Below, in pieces: positions 1-5,032 of a DNA stretch of 5,032 nucleotides; within the stretch, counting starts at the first letter, position 1, and each line of letters opens with the position of its first letter. The translations under genes and the position numbers were made by a program. Under the pieces are notes generated by a model. The model was not told the DNA's origin. It saw nothing but the letters and a program-made list of their open reading frames with translations, and made no database searches. Source of the stretch: Candidatus Melainabacteria bacterium GWA2_34_9 (lineage in GTDB: Bacteria > Cyanobacteriota > Vampirovibrionia > Gastranaerophilales > UBA9971); assembly GCA_001784535.1 (NCBI GenBank), contig MFRJ01000096.1:13662-18693 (forward strand), given 5' to 3'.

Positions 1-314
1 GACTTGGCGATTCTTCAAAAGTTAAAGTGGGACAAAAAGTCCTTGCAATCGGAAATCCTTTTGGATTTAGCAGAACTCTTACTGAAGGGATAGTCAGCAG
101 GGTTGATAAATCCAAAAATAAAATTCAGACAGACGCCGCAATAAATCCGGGCTGTTCCGGAGGACCTTTATTAAATACCGACGGCGAAGTGATAGGAATT
201 AATCAGTCTATTTATAATCCTGATAATAACAAATCAAACATCGGAATAGGGTTTGCTATTCCTGTAAACCTTGCAAAAAACTTTATAAGTGAAACGAAAA
301 AGAATAAATCTTAA
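1..314 (+). CDS. Trypsin-like HtrA/Deg serine protease, 3' part only, lacking PDZ domain
   Basis: The gene enters from the left edge in the frame whose first whole codon is at base 3 (reading LGDSSKVKVGQKVLAIGNPF), so the GTG at base 27 is an internal valine codon, not a start. The visible 103 or so residues are the second barrel of an HtrA/Deg (S1C) protease: the LGDS and AIGNPFG strands, the TEGIVS strand, QTDAAINPG, the nucleophile motif GCSGGPLLN with the catalytic Ser codon at 156-158, GEVIGIN, and the closing GIGFAIPVN substrate-pocket strand. His and Asp of the triad lie upstream, outside the window. Family members degrade or refold damaged proteins in the periplasm or outside the membrane. 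Two oddities: the residue before the catalytic Ser is Cys where most HtrA proteins have Asn, and the protein ends about 14 residues after the last barrel strand with a Lys-rich tail, so there is no C-terminal PDZ domain. Its stop lies 4 bases from the stop of the convergent neighbour. The family call is secure; the exact subtype (DegP, DegQ, DegS or Hho) is not. Confidence 0.9.
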   Translation, partial: LGDSSKVKVGQKVLAIGNPFGFSRTLTEGIVSRVDKSKNKIQTDAAINPGCSGGPLLNTDGEVIGINQSIYNPDNNKSNIGIGFAIPVNLAKNFISETKKNKS

Positions 315-318
315 AATA

Positions 319-1566
319 TTATTTACGGTTTGATGTTTTAATTTTATCGCCGGCAACTTCTGTACCTTTAGAAAATCCTACAAAACAAACAAACCATAAT
401 ATAAGAATGTTTATATAAAATAAAGGATTTGCGGATGCAGAGTTGTTTTGTAAAACACATGAAAACAGATACAATAATACTATTAAAATTGGAGCAATAA
501 TAATATTTTTAATCTTCATTCTTCTTTTTTGTACAAAAGTTATTACTTGACCTGTTATAAAGGAGCTTATCAGGTATCCTATTGGCCACAACCAGATACC
601 AATAAGAGCTATAGCTTCAGGCGTCAGTATCGGTATATTCATCCTGTAGTTTATAAAAGTCATATTCAGAATAATATTTAGGTTTATCGCAATTATAAAA
701 GCAACAATAGCGAGTAAAAAAGGATTTTCTTTAAATTTAAATAAGTCTTTAGGGCTTTTTAAACTGCTAACTAAAGTTTTTATAAAATTTGGTCCTTTAG
801 TTTTTTTTATTAGAGTTTTATCATCTTTTAAGACAGTAGCAATTTTACTTAATTTGTCTTCAGAAGAAATTTTCTTGTTGGAACTTTCTAAGAGTTTTGA
901 ATTTTCTAATAGACGCTGTTCTATAGTTTTTTCTACAAGTTTTACTTTAGGCTCATTGAGTCTGGTCTTAATGGGTGCTTGAATATTGTAATTTATGTTA
1001 GAGATAAGCAGTCCGGCAGGTTTCATTGTGGTTTCTGCTCTTTTGCATAACCTGTAAAGATTTAGCTGACCTGCATTTTTGGGAAGTTTTATTTCTCCCA
1101 TATCTTCAAATCTGACATTTTCAACCTTGTCATAACTTGAGATAGACATATCTCTGAATTCTTTTGTGACAAAGATTTCTCCGGGGGTTGTAACAGGTTC
1201 AATCCTGGCAGTAATATTTACCAGAGTCCCGTGAACATTTTTCTTTCCTGAAACAGGATCATAAATCAATTCAAATTCTCCAAAATTGCCTGCAATTCTG
1301 GGATTTAATTTTCTTATGCCAAATTCTTCAAAATTAATTTTACTAAAAGATTCTCTGTATGCGAGAGCCATATTGATTGCCATTTCAGCTTTATCATAAA
1401 TTGCAAATATGGCATCTCCCCAGGTATTCCAAATAACTGCCGCATCCTTATACTCTTTAAGCTGTTCAGAAATTACTGGAATAACTTTATTAAAATATAT
1501 TTTTAAATCAGCATCTTTTAAAGTGCTGTATTTTTCAATATCTGTGAATATTACATAACCGTACAT
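319..1566 (-). CDS. Class III nucleotide-cyclase-like domain fused to a four-helix membrane module
   Basis: This 415-residue protein has three parts. Residues 1-175 match the class III adenylate/guanylate cyclase fold: FTDIEKYS with metal-binding Asp9, NTWGDAIFAIYD with the second metal Asp51, RIAGNFGEF at 90-98, and HGTLVNITARIEP with transition-state Asn117 and Arg121, followed by TPGEIFVT. Asn47 and Asn110 occupy the positions that in classic adenylyl cyclases are Lys and Asp and select adenine. From memory, the NTWGD and N-x-x-G-T-x-V-N pattern recurs in a bacterial cyclase-like subgroup whose product is not well established. Residues about 176-279 are a polar, Lys-rich linker. Residues about 282-302, 316-340, 353-373 and 382-400 are hydrophobic segments, likely four membrane helices with both ends in the cytoplasm. 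The membrane part is homologous to the neighbouring gene at 1651-2316. The start at 1566 is supported by FTDI lying directly after it, as usual for the domain, and by AGGAAA 11 bases upstream. cAMP or cGMP synthesis is possible but unproven; a degenerate regulatory domain is an alternative. Confidence 0.8.
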   Translation of the reverse strand: MYGYVIFTDIEKYSTLKDADLKIYFNKVIPVISEQLKEYKDAAVIWNTWGDAIFAIYDKAEMAINMALAYRESFSKINFEEFGIRKLNPRIAGNFGEFELIYDPVSGKKNVHGTLVNITARIEPVTTPGEIFVTKEFRDMSISSYDKVENVRFEDMGEIKLPKNAGQLNLYRLCKRAETTMKPAGLLISNINYNIQAPIKTRLNEPKVKLVEKTIEQRLLENSKLLESSNKKISSEDKLSKIATVLKDDKTLIKKTKGPNFIKTLVSSLKSPKDLFKFKENPFLLAIVAFIIAINLNIILNMTFINYRMNIPILTPEAIALIGIWLWPIGYLISSFITGQVITFVQKRRMKIKNIIIAPILIVLLYLFSCVLQNNSASANPLFYINILILWFVCFVGFSKGTEVAGDKIKTSNRK

Positions 1567-1577
1567 ATATCAAACAA

Positions 1578-1583
1578 TTTCCT
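1578..1583 (-). promoter_or_regulatory. Ribosome binding site of the cyclase-like gene
   Basis: The minus strand reads AGGAAA, ending 11 bases before the ATG at 1566. The spacing is somewhat long but acceptable. It supports the chosen start. Confidence 0.5.
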
Positions 1584-1606
1584 GTAAATGGAGCTCGCAC
1601 CCTTTT

Positions 1607-1615
1607 ATTGTAACA
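1607..1615 (-). promoter_or_regulatory. Possible extended -10 promoter for the cyclase-like gene
   Basis: On the minus strand the 84-bp gap between the two membrane-protein genes contains TGTTACAAT, an extended -10 element (TGn followed by TACAAT, 5 of 6 to consensus). No convincing -35 box is seen, and an extended -10 may not need one. Transcription would begin near 1600 and leave a leader of about 33 bases that includes the AGGAAA site. The gene could therefore have its own promoter as well as read-through from ribD. AT-rich DNA gives such matches by chance. Confidence 0.3.
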
Positions 1616-1619
1616 TTAT

Positions 1620-1639
1620 TAATCATAAAATTATCATTA
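1620..1639. repeat. Imperfect 20-bp inverted repeat, possible operator
   Basis: The sequence TAATCATAA-AA-TTATCATTA has two 9-base arms that pair at 8 of 9 positions. It lies just upstream of the possible -10 element of the cyclase-like gene, about where a -35 box or an activator site would be. On the minus strand it contains TAATGATAAT, which resembles part of a Fur box, but the second half does not fit. It may be a regulator-binding site or only an AT-rich coincidence. Confidence 0.2.
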
Positions 1640-1650
1640 GTCTATTTTAT

Positions 1651-2316
1651 TTACCAGTCTAATTTATCTACAACTTGTACATTGATTTTAGGACCGTCAT
1701 TTTCTTTTTTTGAAGACATGTGTATTTTATCGTTTCTTAATAAATAAACAGCGTATTCTACACCGGATAAAAGTCCTACAAGGCAAATAAATATTAATGC
1801 AAAAATGTTAATGTAAAATTTTTGTACTAATGCAACAAACAATGGAACTGAAAGCGCAGCGCCATAAGATGAAGCATACATGCCCAGTTGTAAAATACCT
1901 ATTAAAATTGAAGCGATAACAACATTTTTTGATTTTATTATTTTGATTTGTAAAATCGTTATAATTTGACTTGCCGCGAAAGAACTTATTATAAACCCTC
2001 TCAACCACATCCATGGGTTGATAATTGTCATAAATTCCGCGGTTACAGGGTTTGTAAATACAGGTATCCTTATATAAGGATGGTCTTTAAAAGCTGGCTG
2101 AAGGTTTGAATTTAGCCAAAATAAGCTTGAATTGAAATAATATTCGCCCCATTTGAACATACTTTTGGTGAATTCTAATTCCAGCAAGTAATTTATAAAA
2201 ATTGCTGCCACAAAAACAATAATAGCAATAAAAAATGGATTTTCGGTAAACATTTCATTGTTGGTTTCAGTAGTTTTACTTTTTGAGCTTTTTAGTCTTT
2301 TCTTTAAGTCACTCAT
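1651..2316 (-). CDS. Four-helix integral membrane protein, paralogue of the membrane part of the cyclase-like neighbour
   Basis: I do not recognise a named family. The 221-residue protein has a Lys/Ser-rich cytoplasmic start (1-24), a first hydrophobic segment at about 27-46, a roughly 55-residue aromatic-rich loop, then hydrophobic segments at about 101-123, 131-150 and 168-193, and a polar tail ending in DKLDW. No catalytic motif or signal peptide is visible. It shares ordered motifs with residues 280-400 of the gene at 319-1566: ENPF before the first helix, IPxxT in the loop, ISSF followed by Q and IT, KN before the third helix with IAxILI inside it, FYINI at the fourth helix, then VG. The main difference is a longer loop between helices 1 and 2. 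The start at 2316 overlaps the ribD stop by 4 bases (ATGA) and has AGAAGGA 8 bases upstream, so it is probably translationally coupled to ribD. It could partner the cyclase-like protein as a heteromeric membrane complex; that is inference. Confidence 0.8.
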   Translation of the reverse strand: MSDLKKRLKSSKSKTTETNNEMFTENPFFIAIIVFVAAIFINYLLELEFTKSMFKWGEYYFNSSLFWLNSNLQPAFKDHPYIRIPVFTNPVTAEFMTIINPWMWLRGFIISSFAASQIITILQIKIIKSKNVVIASILIGILQLGMYASSYGAALSVPLFVALVQKFYINIFALIFICLVGLLSGVEYAVYLLRNDKIHMSSKKENDGPKINVQVVDKLDW

Positions 2317-3413
2317 TTTAAATATCCTTCTATCATTATATCTGGAGGAAAATTTTTAACTTCACCGAATTTGAATTCTTTACTCTCATTTATATTTTCT
2401 ATTTTAAAACCCTCAAAAGAGCTTATAGATGTATTATCTCCAATAATTTTGGGTGCAATAAAGAAATAAACTTTGTCAATGAGATTATATTTTAAGAAAG
2501 CACCGTTTAATTTACCGCCGGATTCAATCAAAATACTGAAAATTTCTTGTGCATATAGTTTTTCAACTAAATATTCCAGATCAATTTTATTATCATAATT
2601 GAGCGGACATTTAATTATATTTATATATTCAGGATAAATTTTTAATTTGTTTTTGTCAATATTTTCTGATGTTGCAATAATTATGCTTGTGCCATCGTCA
2701 TTGTATACTTTTGAATTGGCAGGAGTTCTTAACTGAGAGTCTATAATTACTCTTACAGGGTTTTTACCACCTTGTTGCCGGCATGTTAGGCTCGGGTTGT
2801 CAGCAATTATTGTATTAGAACCTGTAATAATGGCATCGTATTTATTTCTTAGTCTTTGAACTTCTTCTCTTGCGGCTTCTGAAGTTATCCATTTGCTGCT
2901 CCCTGTTGAAGTTGCTATTTTTCCGTCAATGGTAGAAGCTGTTTTTACTGCGATAAAAGGTTTCTTTGCAGTTATATTTTTTATAAAAATTTCGTTTGTT
3001 TTTTCGCATTCTGTAGCTAAGATGTTTTCTATGACTTCTATTCCGGCATTTTTAGCTTTTTTGATGCCTTCTCCTGAAACAAGCGGGTTAGGGTCCGTCA
3101 TTCCAACAACTAAAGTTTTTATTTTTTCTTTGATAATCCTGTCTATGCATGGTGGAGTCTTGCCATGATGAGAACAGGGCTCAAGGCTTACATAAATTGT
3201 GCCGCCTTCGGCTTTATTTCCAGCCTGATTAAGCGCATTTATTTCAGCGTGTGCTTGTCCGTATTTTTCATGACAGCCTTTGCCGACAACGTTGCCGTCT
3301 TTATCAAGAACTATTGAGCCAACAAGAGGGTTAGGAGAAACAGCGCCTTCACCTTTTTTTGCCAGTTCTAGACATTCTTTCATATAATTTTCGTTAATAT
3401 TTTCTTTGTGCAT
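2313..3413 (-). CDS. ribD: Bifunctional riboflavin biosynthesis protein RibD (pyrimidine deaminase / reductase)
   Basis: This cytoplasmic enzyme of riboflavin synthesis deaminates 2,5-diamino-6-ribosylamino-4-pyrimidinone phosphate and then reduces the ribosyl chain with NADPH. The 366-residue length is normal. The deaminase domain (about 8-148) has SPNPLVGSIV, HAEINAL with zinc ligand His55 and catalytic Glu57, and EPCSHHGKTPPC with zinc ligands Cys80 and Cys89. The reductase domain (about 151-366) shows KTASTIDGKIA, SKWITSEAAR, DAIITGSNTIIADNPSLTCR and the C-terminal ESGG...APKIIG strand region. All key motifs are present, so it should be active in both steps. The ATG at 3413 is used; Met11 is an alternative, and neither has a clear Shine-Dalgarno site. 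No other riboflavin genes are adjacent. The 66-bp upstream gap is too short for an FMN riboswitch. The stop overlaps the downstream membrane-protein start by 4 bases, so ribD is the probable first gene of the minus-strand operon. Confidence 0.96.
   Translation of the reverse strand: MHKENINENYMKECLELAKKGEGAVSPNPLVGSIVLDKDGNVVGKGCHEKYGQAHAEINALNQAGNKAEGGTIYVSLEPCSHHGKTPPCIDRIIKEKIKTLVVGMTDPNPLVSGEGIKKAKNAGIEVIENILATECEKTNEIFIKNITAKKPFIAVKTASTIDGKIATSTGSSKWITSEAAREEVQRLRNKYDAIITGSNTIIADNPSLTCRQQGGKNPVRVIIDSQLRTPANSKVYNDDGTSIIIATSENIDKNKLKIYPEYINIIKCPLNYDNKIDLEYLVEKLYAQEIFSILIESGGKLNGAFLKYNLIDKVYFFIAPKIIGDNTSISSFEGFKIENINESKEFKFGEVKNFPPDIMIEGYLK
2325..2331 (-). promoter_or_regulatory. Ribosome binding site of the membrane-protein gene, inside the ribD 3' end
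   Basis: The minus strand reads AGAAGGA 8 bases before the ATG at 2316, within the last codons of ribD. It is the clearest Shine-Dalgarno site in the window. Together with the ATGA overlap it fixes this start and suggests coupled translation with ribD. Confidence 0.7.
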
Positions 3414-3450
3414 ATTTTTTTTAGAGGGTTTTTATGTGATTATTAAGAAA

Positions 3451-3479
3451 ATTATACAACGATTTGCGAATATAAAAAA
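3451..3479 (-). promoter_or_regulatory. Promoter of ribD in the divergent ribD-coaE gap
   Basis: The minus strand has a perfect TATAAT (3451-3456), with a weak T-rich -35 (TTTTTA, 3473-3478) 16 bases upstream. Transcription would start near 3444, leaving a leader of about 31 bases with no Shine-Dalgarno motif. On the plus strand an overlapping TATACA (3453-3458) is the best -10 candidate for coaE but lacks a good -35. The two divergent promoters may thus share the same AT-rich core. Confidence 0.45.
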
Positions 3480-4073
3480 ATGATAAAACTTGCAATTACC
3501 GGAAACATAGCATCAGGAAAATCTTTAGTAGAATTCTTGTTCCATAAGGAAGGAATTACAACTATTGACACGGATAAAATTGTCCATAATCTTTTATCCC
3601 ATGATATAGAAATAATTGAAAAAGTTAATAATCTTTTTGATATTAATGTTAAAGATGAAGAAGGCAAGATTGACCGAAAAAAAGTCGGTGATATAGTTTT
3701 TAACGATAAAAATAAGCTTGAACAGCTTGAAAAAATTCTTCATCCTGAAGTTAAAAAAGTTGTAGATAATTTTTTTCAGGAACATGAAAAAGAGAAATTT
3801 GTAGCTGTAGCAGTTCCACAGCTTTATGAAGCTGGTTGGGAAGTTTATTTTGATTATGTTTTGCTTGTTATTGCCGATGATAAAATTAGGATTGAAAGGC
3901 TTTATGAGAGAAACCATTTTACAGAAGAGGTTGCTCAAAAGAGATTAGAGACACAACTTGCGCAGAATGAAAAACGCAAGAAAGCTGATTTTGTAATATA
4001 TAATTCAGGAGATGCAGATAACACAAGGATTCAGCTAAAAAACATTTTGGAAAAATTAACAAAAATGGTATAA
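3480..4073 (+). CDS. coaE: Dephospho-CoA kinase CoaE
   Basis: CoaE carries out the last step of coenzyme A synthesis, ATP-dependent phosphorylation of the 3'-hydroxyl of dephospho-CoA, in the cytoplasm. The 197-residue length is typical. The Walker A P-loop is TGNIASGKS (residues 7-15), with Ala where many CoaE proteins have Gly, though GxxxxGKS is intact. Further family marks are IDTDKIVHNLL (29-39, substrate-binding Asp32), LEKILHPEV (83-91), the VAVPQLYEAGW segment (110-120) that replaces the common DxPLLxE-type strand, the arginine-rich lid with Arg140 and Arg144, KRLETQL, KKADFVIYNSGD (167-178), and the amphipathic C-terminal helix. The ATG at 3480 must be the start, because the first beta strand and P-loop follow at once. 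The 5' leader is A-rich with no Shine-Dalgarno motif. It is divergent from ribD and followed 31 bases later by the trpG-type gene. Confidence 0.94.
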   Translation: MIKLAITGNIASGKSLVEFLFHKEGITTIDTDKIVHNLLSHDIEIIEKVNNLFDINVKDEEGKIDRKKVGDIVFNDKNKLEQLEKILHPEVKKVVDNFFQEHEKEKFVAVAVPQLYEAGWEVYFDYVLLVIADDKIRIERLYERNHFTEEVAQKRLETQLAQNEKRKKADFVIYNSGDADNTRIQLKNILEKLTKMV

Positions 4074-4074
4074 T
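4047..4074 (+). promoter_or_regulatory. Internal promoter for the trpG-trpD genes, inside the coaE 3' end
   Basis: TTGGAA (4047-4052, 4 of 6 to the -35 consensus) is followed after 16 bases by a perfect TATAAT (4069-4074) preceded by TGG, an extended -10 element. The -10 covers the coaE stop codon. Transcription would start near 4081, giving a leader of about 24 bases before the ATG at 4105. This is the best promoter-like match in the window. The leader is too short for a trp attenuator, so control by attenuation at this site is unlikely. Confidence 0.6.
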
Positions 4075-4104
4075 GAATCCATTATAAAAATAGAGTTTTT
4101 AAAT

Positions 4105-4677
4105 ATGATACTTGTAATTGATAACTATGATTCGTTTACATACAATCTTGTCCAGTATTTGGGCGAGCTTGGGGCGGAATGTCAGGTTTTTAGGAATGAT
4201 GCGATTTCTGTTGATGAAATAAAAAAGCTTAACCCGTCGCATATTATAATTTCCCCGGGGCCGGGGACTCCGGACGAATCAGGTATTTCGTTAGACGTGA
4301 TTAAAAATTTGGCAGGAATTATTCCAATTCTCGGGGTTTGTCTTGGTCATCAGGCTATAGGGCAGGTTTTTGGGGCGAAAATTGTTAGAGCTCCATATTT
4401 AATGCATGGCAAGGTTTCTGAAATTATTCATGATACTGATGATTCTTTGTTTTATGATATTGACAATCCTTTTTCGGCTACAAGATATCATTCTCTGGTA
4501 ATTGACAGGGCTTCTCTTAAAGAAACTCCATTAAAAACAATTGCATGGACTTCTGATAATATTGTTATGGGGGTTAGGCATAAGGATTTTAAGAATCTTG
4601 TAGGGATTCAGTTTCATCCTGAGTCGATTTTAACCAAATCAGGAAAGAAATTGCTGTCTAATTTTTTAAAGTTTTAA
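4105..4677 (+). CDS. trpG: Glutamine amidotransferase component of anthranilate (or aminodeoxychorismate) synthase, TrpG/PabA
   Basis: This class I glutamine amidotransferase of 190 residues (normal length) releases ammonia from glutamine for TrpE (anthranilate) and/or PabB (4-amino-4-deoxychorismate). The family marks are complete: MILVIDNYDSFTYNLVQYL at the start, RNDAI, ISPGPGTPDESG (49-60, oxyanion region), GVCLGHQAIG with nucleophile Cys79, HGK (101-103), the RYHSLVI segment (127-133), and GIQFHPES with catalytic His171 and Glu173. TrpG and PabA cannot be separated by sequence alone, and in many bacteria one protein serves both. The trpD gene 14 bases downstream favours the tryptophan role. 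No trpE or pabB is visible in the window. The start is fixed by the conserved ILVIDNYDSFT directly after Met1. Only a poor Shine-Dalgarno match (TAGAG) precedes it. Confidence 0.93.
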   Translation: MILVIDNYDSFTYNLVQYLGELGAECQVFRNDAISVDEIKKLNPSHIIISPGPGTPDESGISLDVIKNLAGIIPILGVCLGHQAIGQVFGAKIVRAPYLMHGKVSEIIHDTDDSLFYDIDNPFSATRYHSLVIDRASLKETPLKTIAWTSDNIVMGVRHKDFKNLVGIQFHPESILTKSGKKLLSNFLKF

Positions 4678-4691
4678 GATTAAATAAAAAC

Positions 4692-5032
4692 ATGATAAAA
4701 AAATACCTGATAAAAATAAAAGAAGGGCAAAACCTTACAGCAGAAGAAGCCGGTGAATTAATAGAATTAATGAGCACCGGAGAAGTTTTGCCTGCTCAAA
4801 TTGTTGATTTACTTGTTTCTCTTAATGATAAAGAAGTAAATGTCGAAGAAATATCGGGATTTGCACAAAGAATGAGAGAAAAAGCTCTAAAAATAAATAC
4901 GCAAGGACTTGAAAATATAGTAGATTCTTGTGGAACAGGCGGAGATAAAACAAATACGTTTAATATTTCCACAGCTTCAGCAATTCTGGTTTCCTCGACA
5001 GGAGTAAATGTTGCGAAACATTCCAATTTTGG
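4692..5032 (+). CDS. trpD: Anthranilate phosphoribosyltransferase TrpD, 5' part, cut by the window end
   Basis: The open frame from the ATG at 4692 runs to the window edge without a stop: 113 full codons plus two bases (about one third of the usual 330-350 residues). TrpD joins anthranilate to phosphoribosyl pyrophosphate in the second step of tryptophan synthesis, as a cytoplasmic homodimer. The helical N-terminal domain includes EGQNLTAEEAGELIELMSTG (11-30) and ISGFAQRMREKA (54-65). The PRPP-binding loop is DSCGTGGDKTNTFNISTAS (78-96), and the substrate loop begins KHSNF (109-113). Most TrpD proteins have KHGN here, so Ser at position 111 is a small deviation. It begins 14 bases after the trpG-type stop, so the two are probably co-transcribed. 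The upstream bases are A-rich with no clear Shine-Dalgarno site. The start fits the family N-terminus. The CDS continues to the right. Confidence 0.95.
   Translation, partial: MIKKYLIKIKEGQNLTAEEAGELIELMSTGEVLPAQIVDLLVSLNDKEVNVEEISGFAQRMREKALKINTQGLENIVDSCGTGGDKTNTFNISTASAILVSSTGVNVAKHSNF

Noticed and set aside
296..345. Possible bidirectional terminator between the convergent protease and cyclase-like genes
   Set aside because: The stops are 4 bases apart and only short AT palindromes are seen; there is no GC stem followed by a T-run on either strand.
1620..1639. Fur box
   Set aside because: Only TAATGATAAT in one half resembles the consensus; the other half does not fit and no iron-related gene is nearby.
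1808..2014. 68-codon minus-strand open frame inside the membrane-protein gene
   Set aside because: It overlaps a well-supported gene in another frame, has Cys/Phe-rich composition and no homology, so it is a shadow.
2893..3168. 91-codon plus-strand open frame opposite ribD
   Set aside because: It is antisense to the conserved deaminase and reductase motifs of ribD; its hydrophobic translation is a by-product of the opposite strand.
3414..3479. FMN riboswitch upstream of ribD
   Set aside because: The gap is only 66 bp and AT-rich, far too short for the conserved multi-stem RFN element, and none of its conserved parts are visible.
3452..3938. Two minus-strand open frames opposite coaE (3452-3667 and 3594-3938)
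   Set aside because: They are antisense to conserved CoaE motifs, overlap each other and have low-complexity Phe/Ile/Asn-rich translations.
4796..5026. Minus-strand open frame near the right edge
   Set aside because: It is antisense to trpD, whose PRPP-binding loop is unmistakable on the plus strand.

Overview
This is a chromosomal window from an AT-rich bacterium. It holds six complete or near-complete genes plus one gene cut by each window edge, counted together as seven coding sequences, with very little intergenic DNA. There are no RNA genes, insertion sequences, CRISPR arrays or phage genes. The lineage cannot be fixed from the sequence. Low GC, housekeeping content and an HtrA-type protease would suit several groups (for example gut Melainabacteria/Vampirovibrionia or Firmicutes), and this is only a guess.

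Layout: (1) Bases 1-314, plus strand: the C-terminal part of a secreted or periplasmic trypsin-like HtrA/Deg serine protease that stops right after the protease domain, with no PDZ domain. (2) Bases 319-3413, minus strand: a probable three-gene operon, read right to left. It starts with ribD (bifunctional riboflavin deaminase/reductase), whose stop overlaps the start of a four-helix membrane protein in an ATGA junction. After 84 bp comes a second protein carrying an N-terminal class III nucleotide-cyclase-like domain and a C-terminal membrane module clearly homologous to the preceding membrane protein. (3) Bases 3414-3479: a 66-bp divergent promoter region. (4) Bases 3480-5032, plus strand: coaE (dephospho-CoA kinase), then a trpG/pabA-type glutamine amidotransferase, then the start of trpD (anthranilate phosphoribosyltransferase), which runs off the window. 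A good extended -10 promoter sits at the 3' end of coaE and probably drives trpG-trpD.

How the genes fit together: coaE (last step of CoA synthesis), ribD (flavin synthesis) and trpG-trpD (tryptophan branch) are ordinary biosynthetic genes. The unusual part is the pair of related membrane proteins behind ribD. One is a stand-alone membrane module. The other is the same module fused to a cyclase-like domain that keeps the metal-binding aspartates and the transition-state Asn/Arg, but has Asn at both positions that normally specify the purine base. This pair looks like a small, possibly undescribed membrane signalling or sensing unit; its function is unknown.
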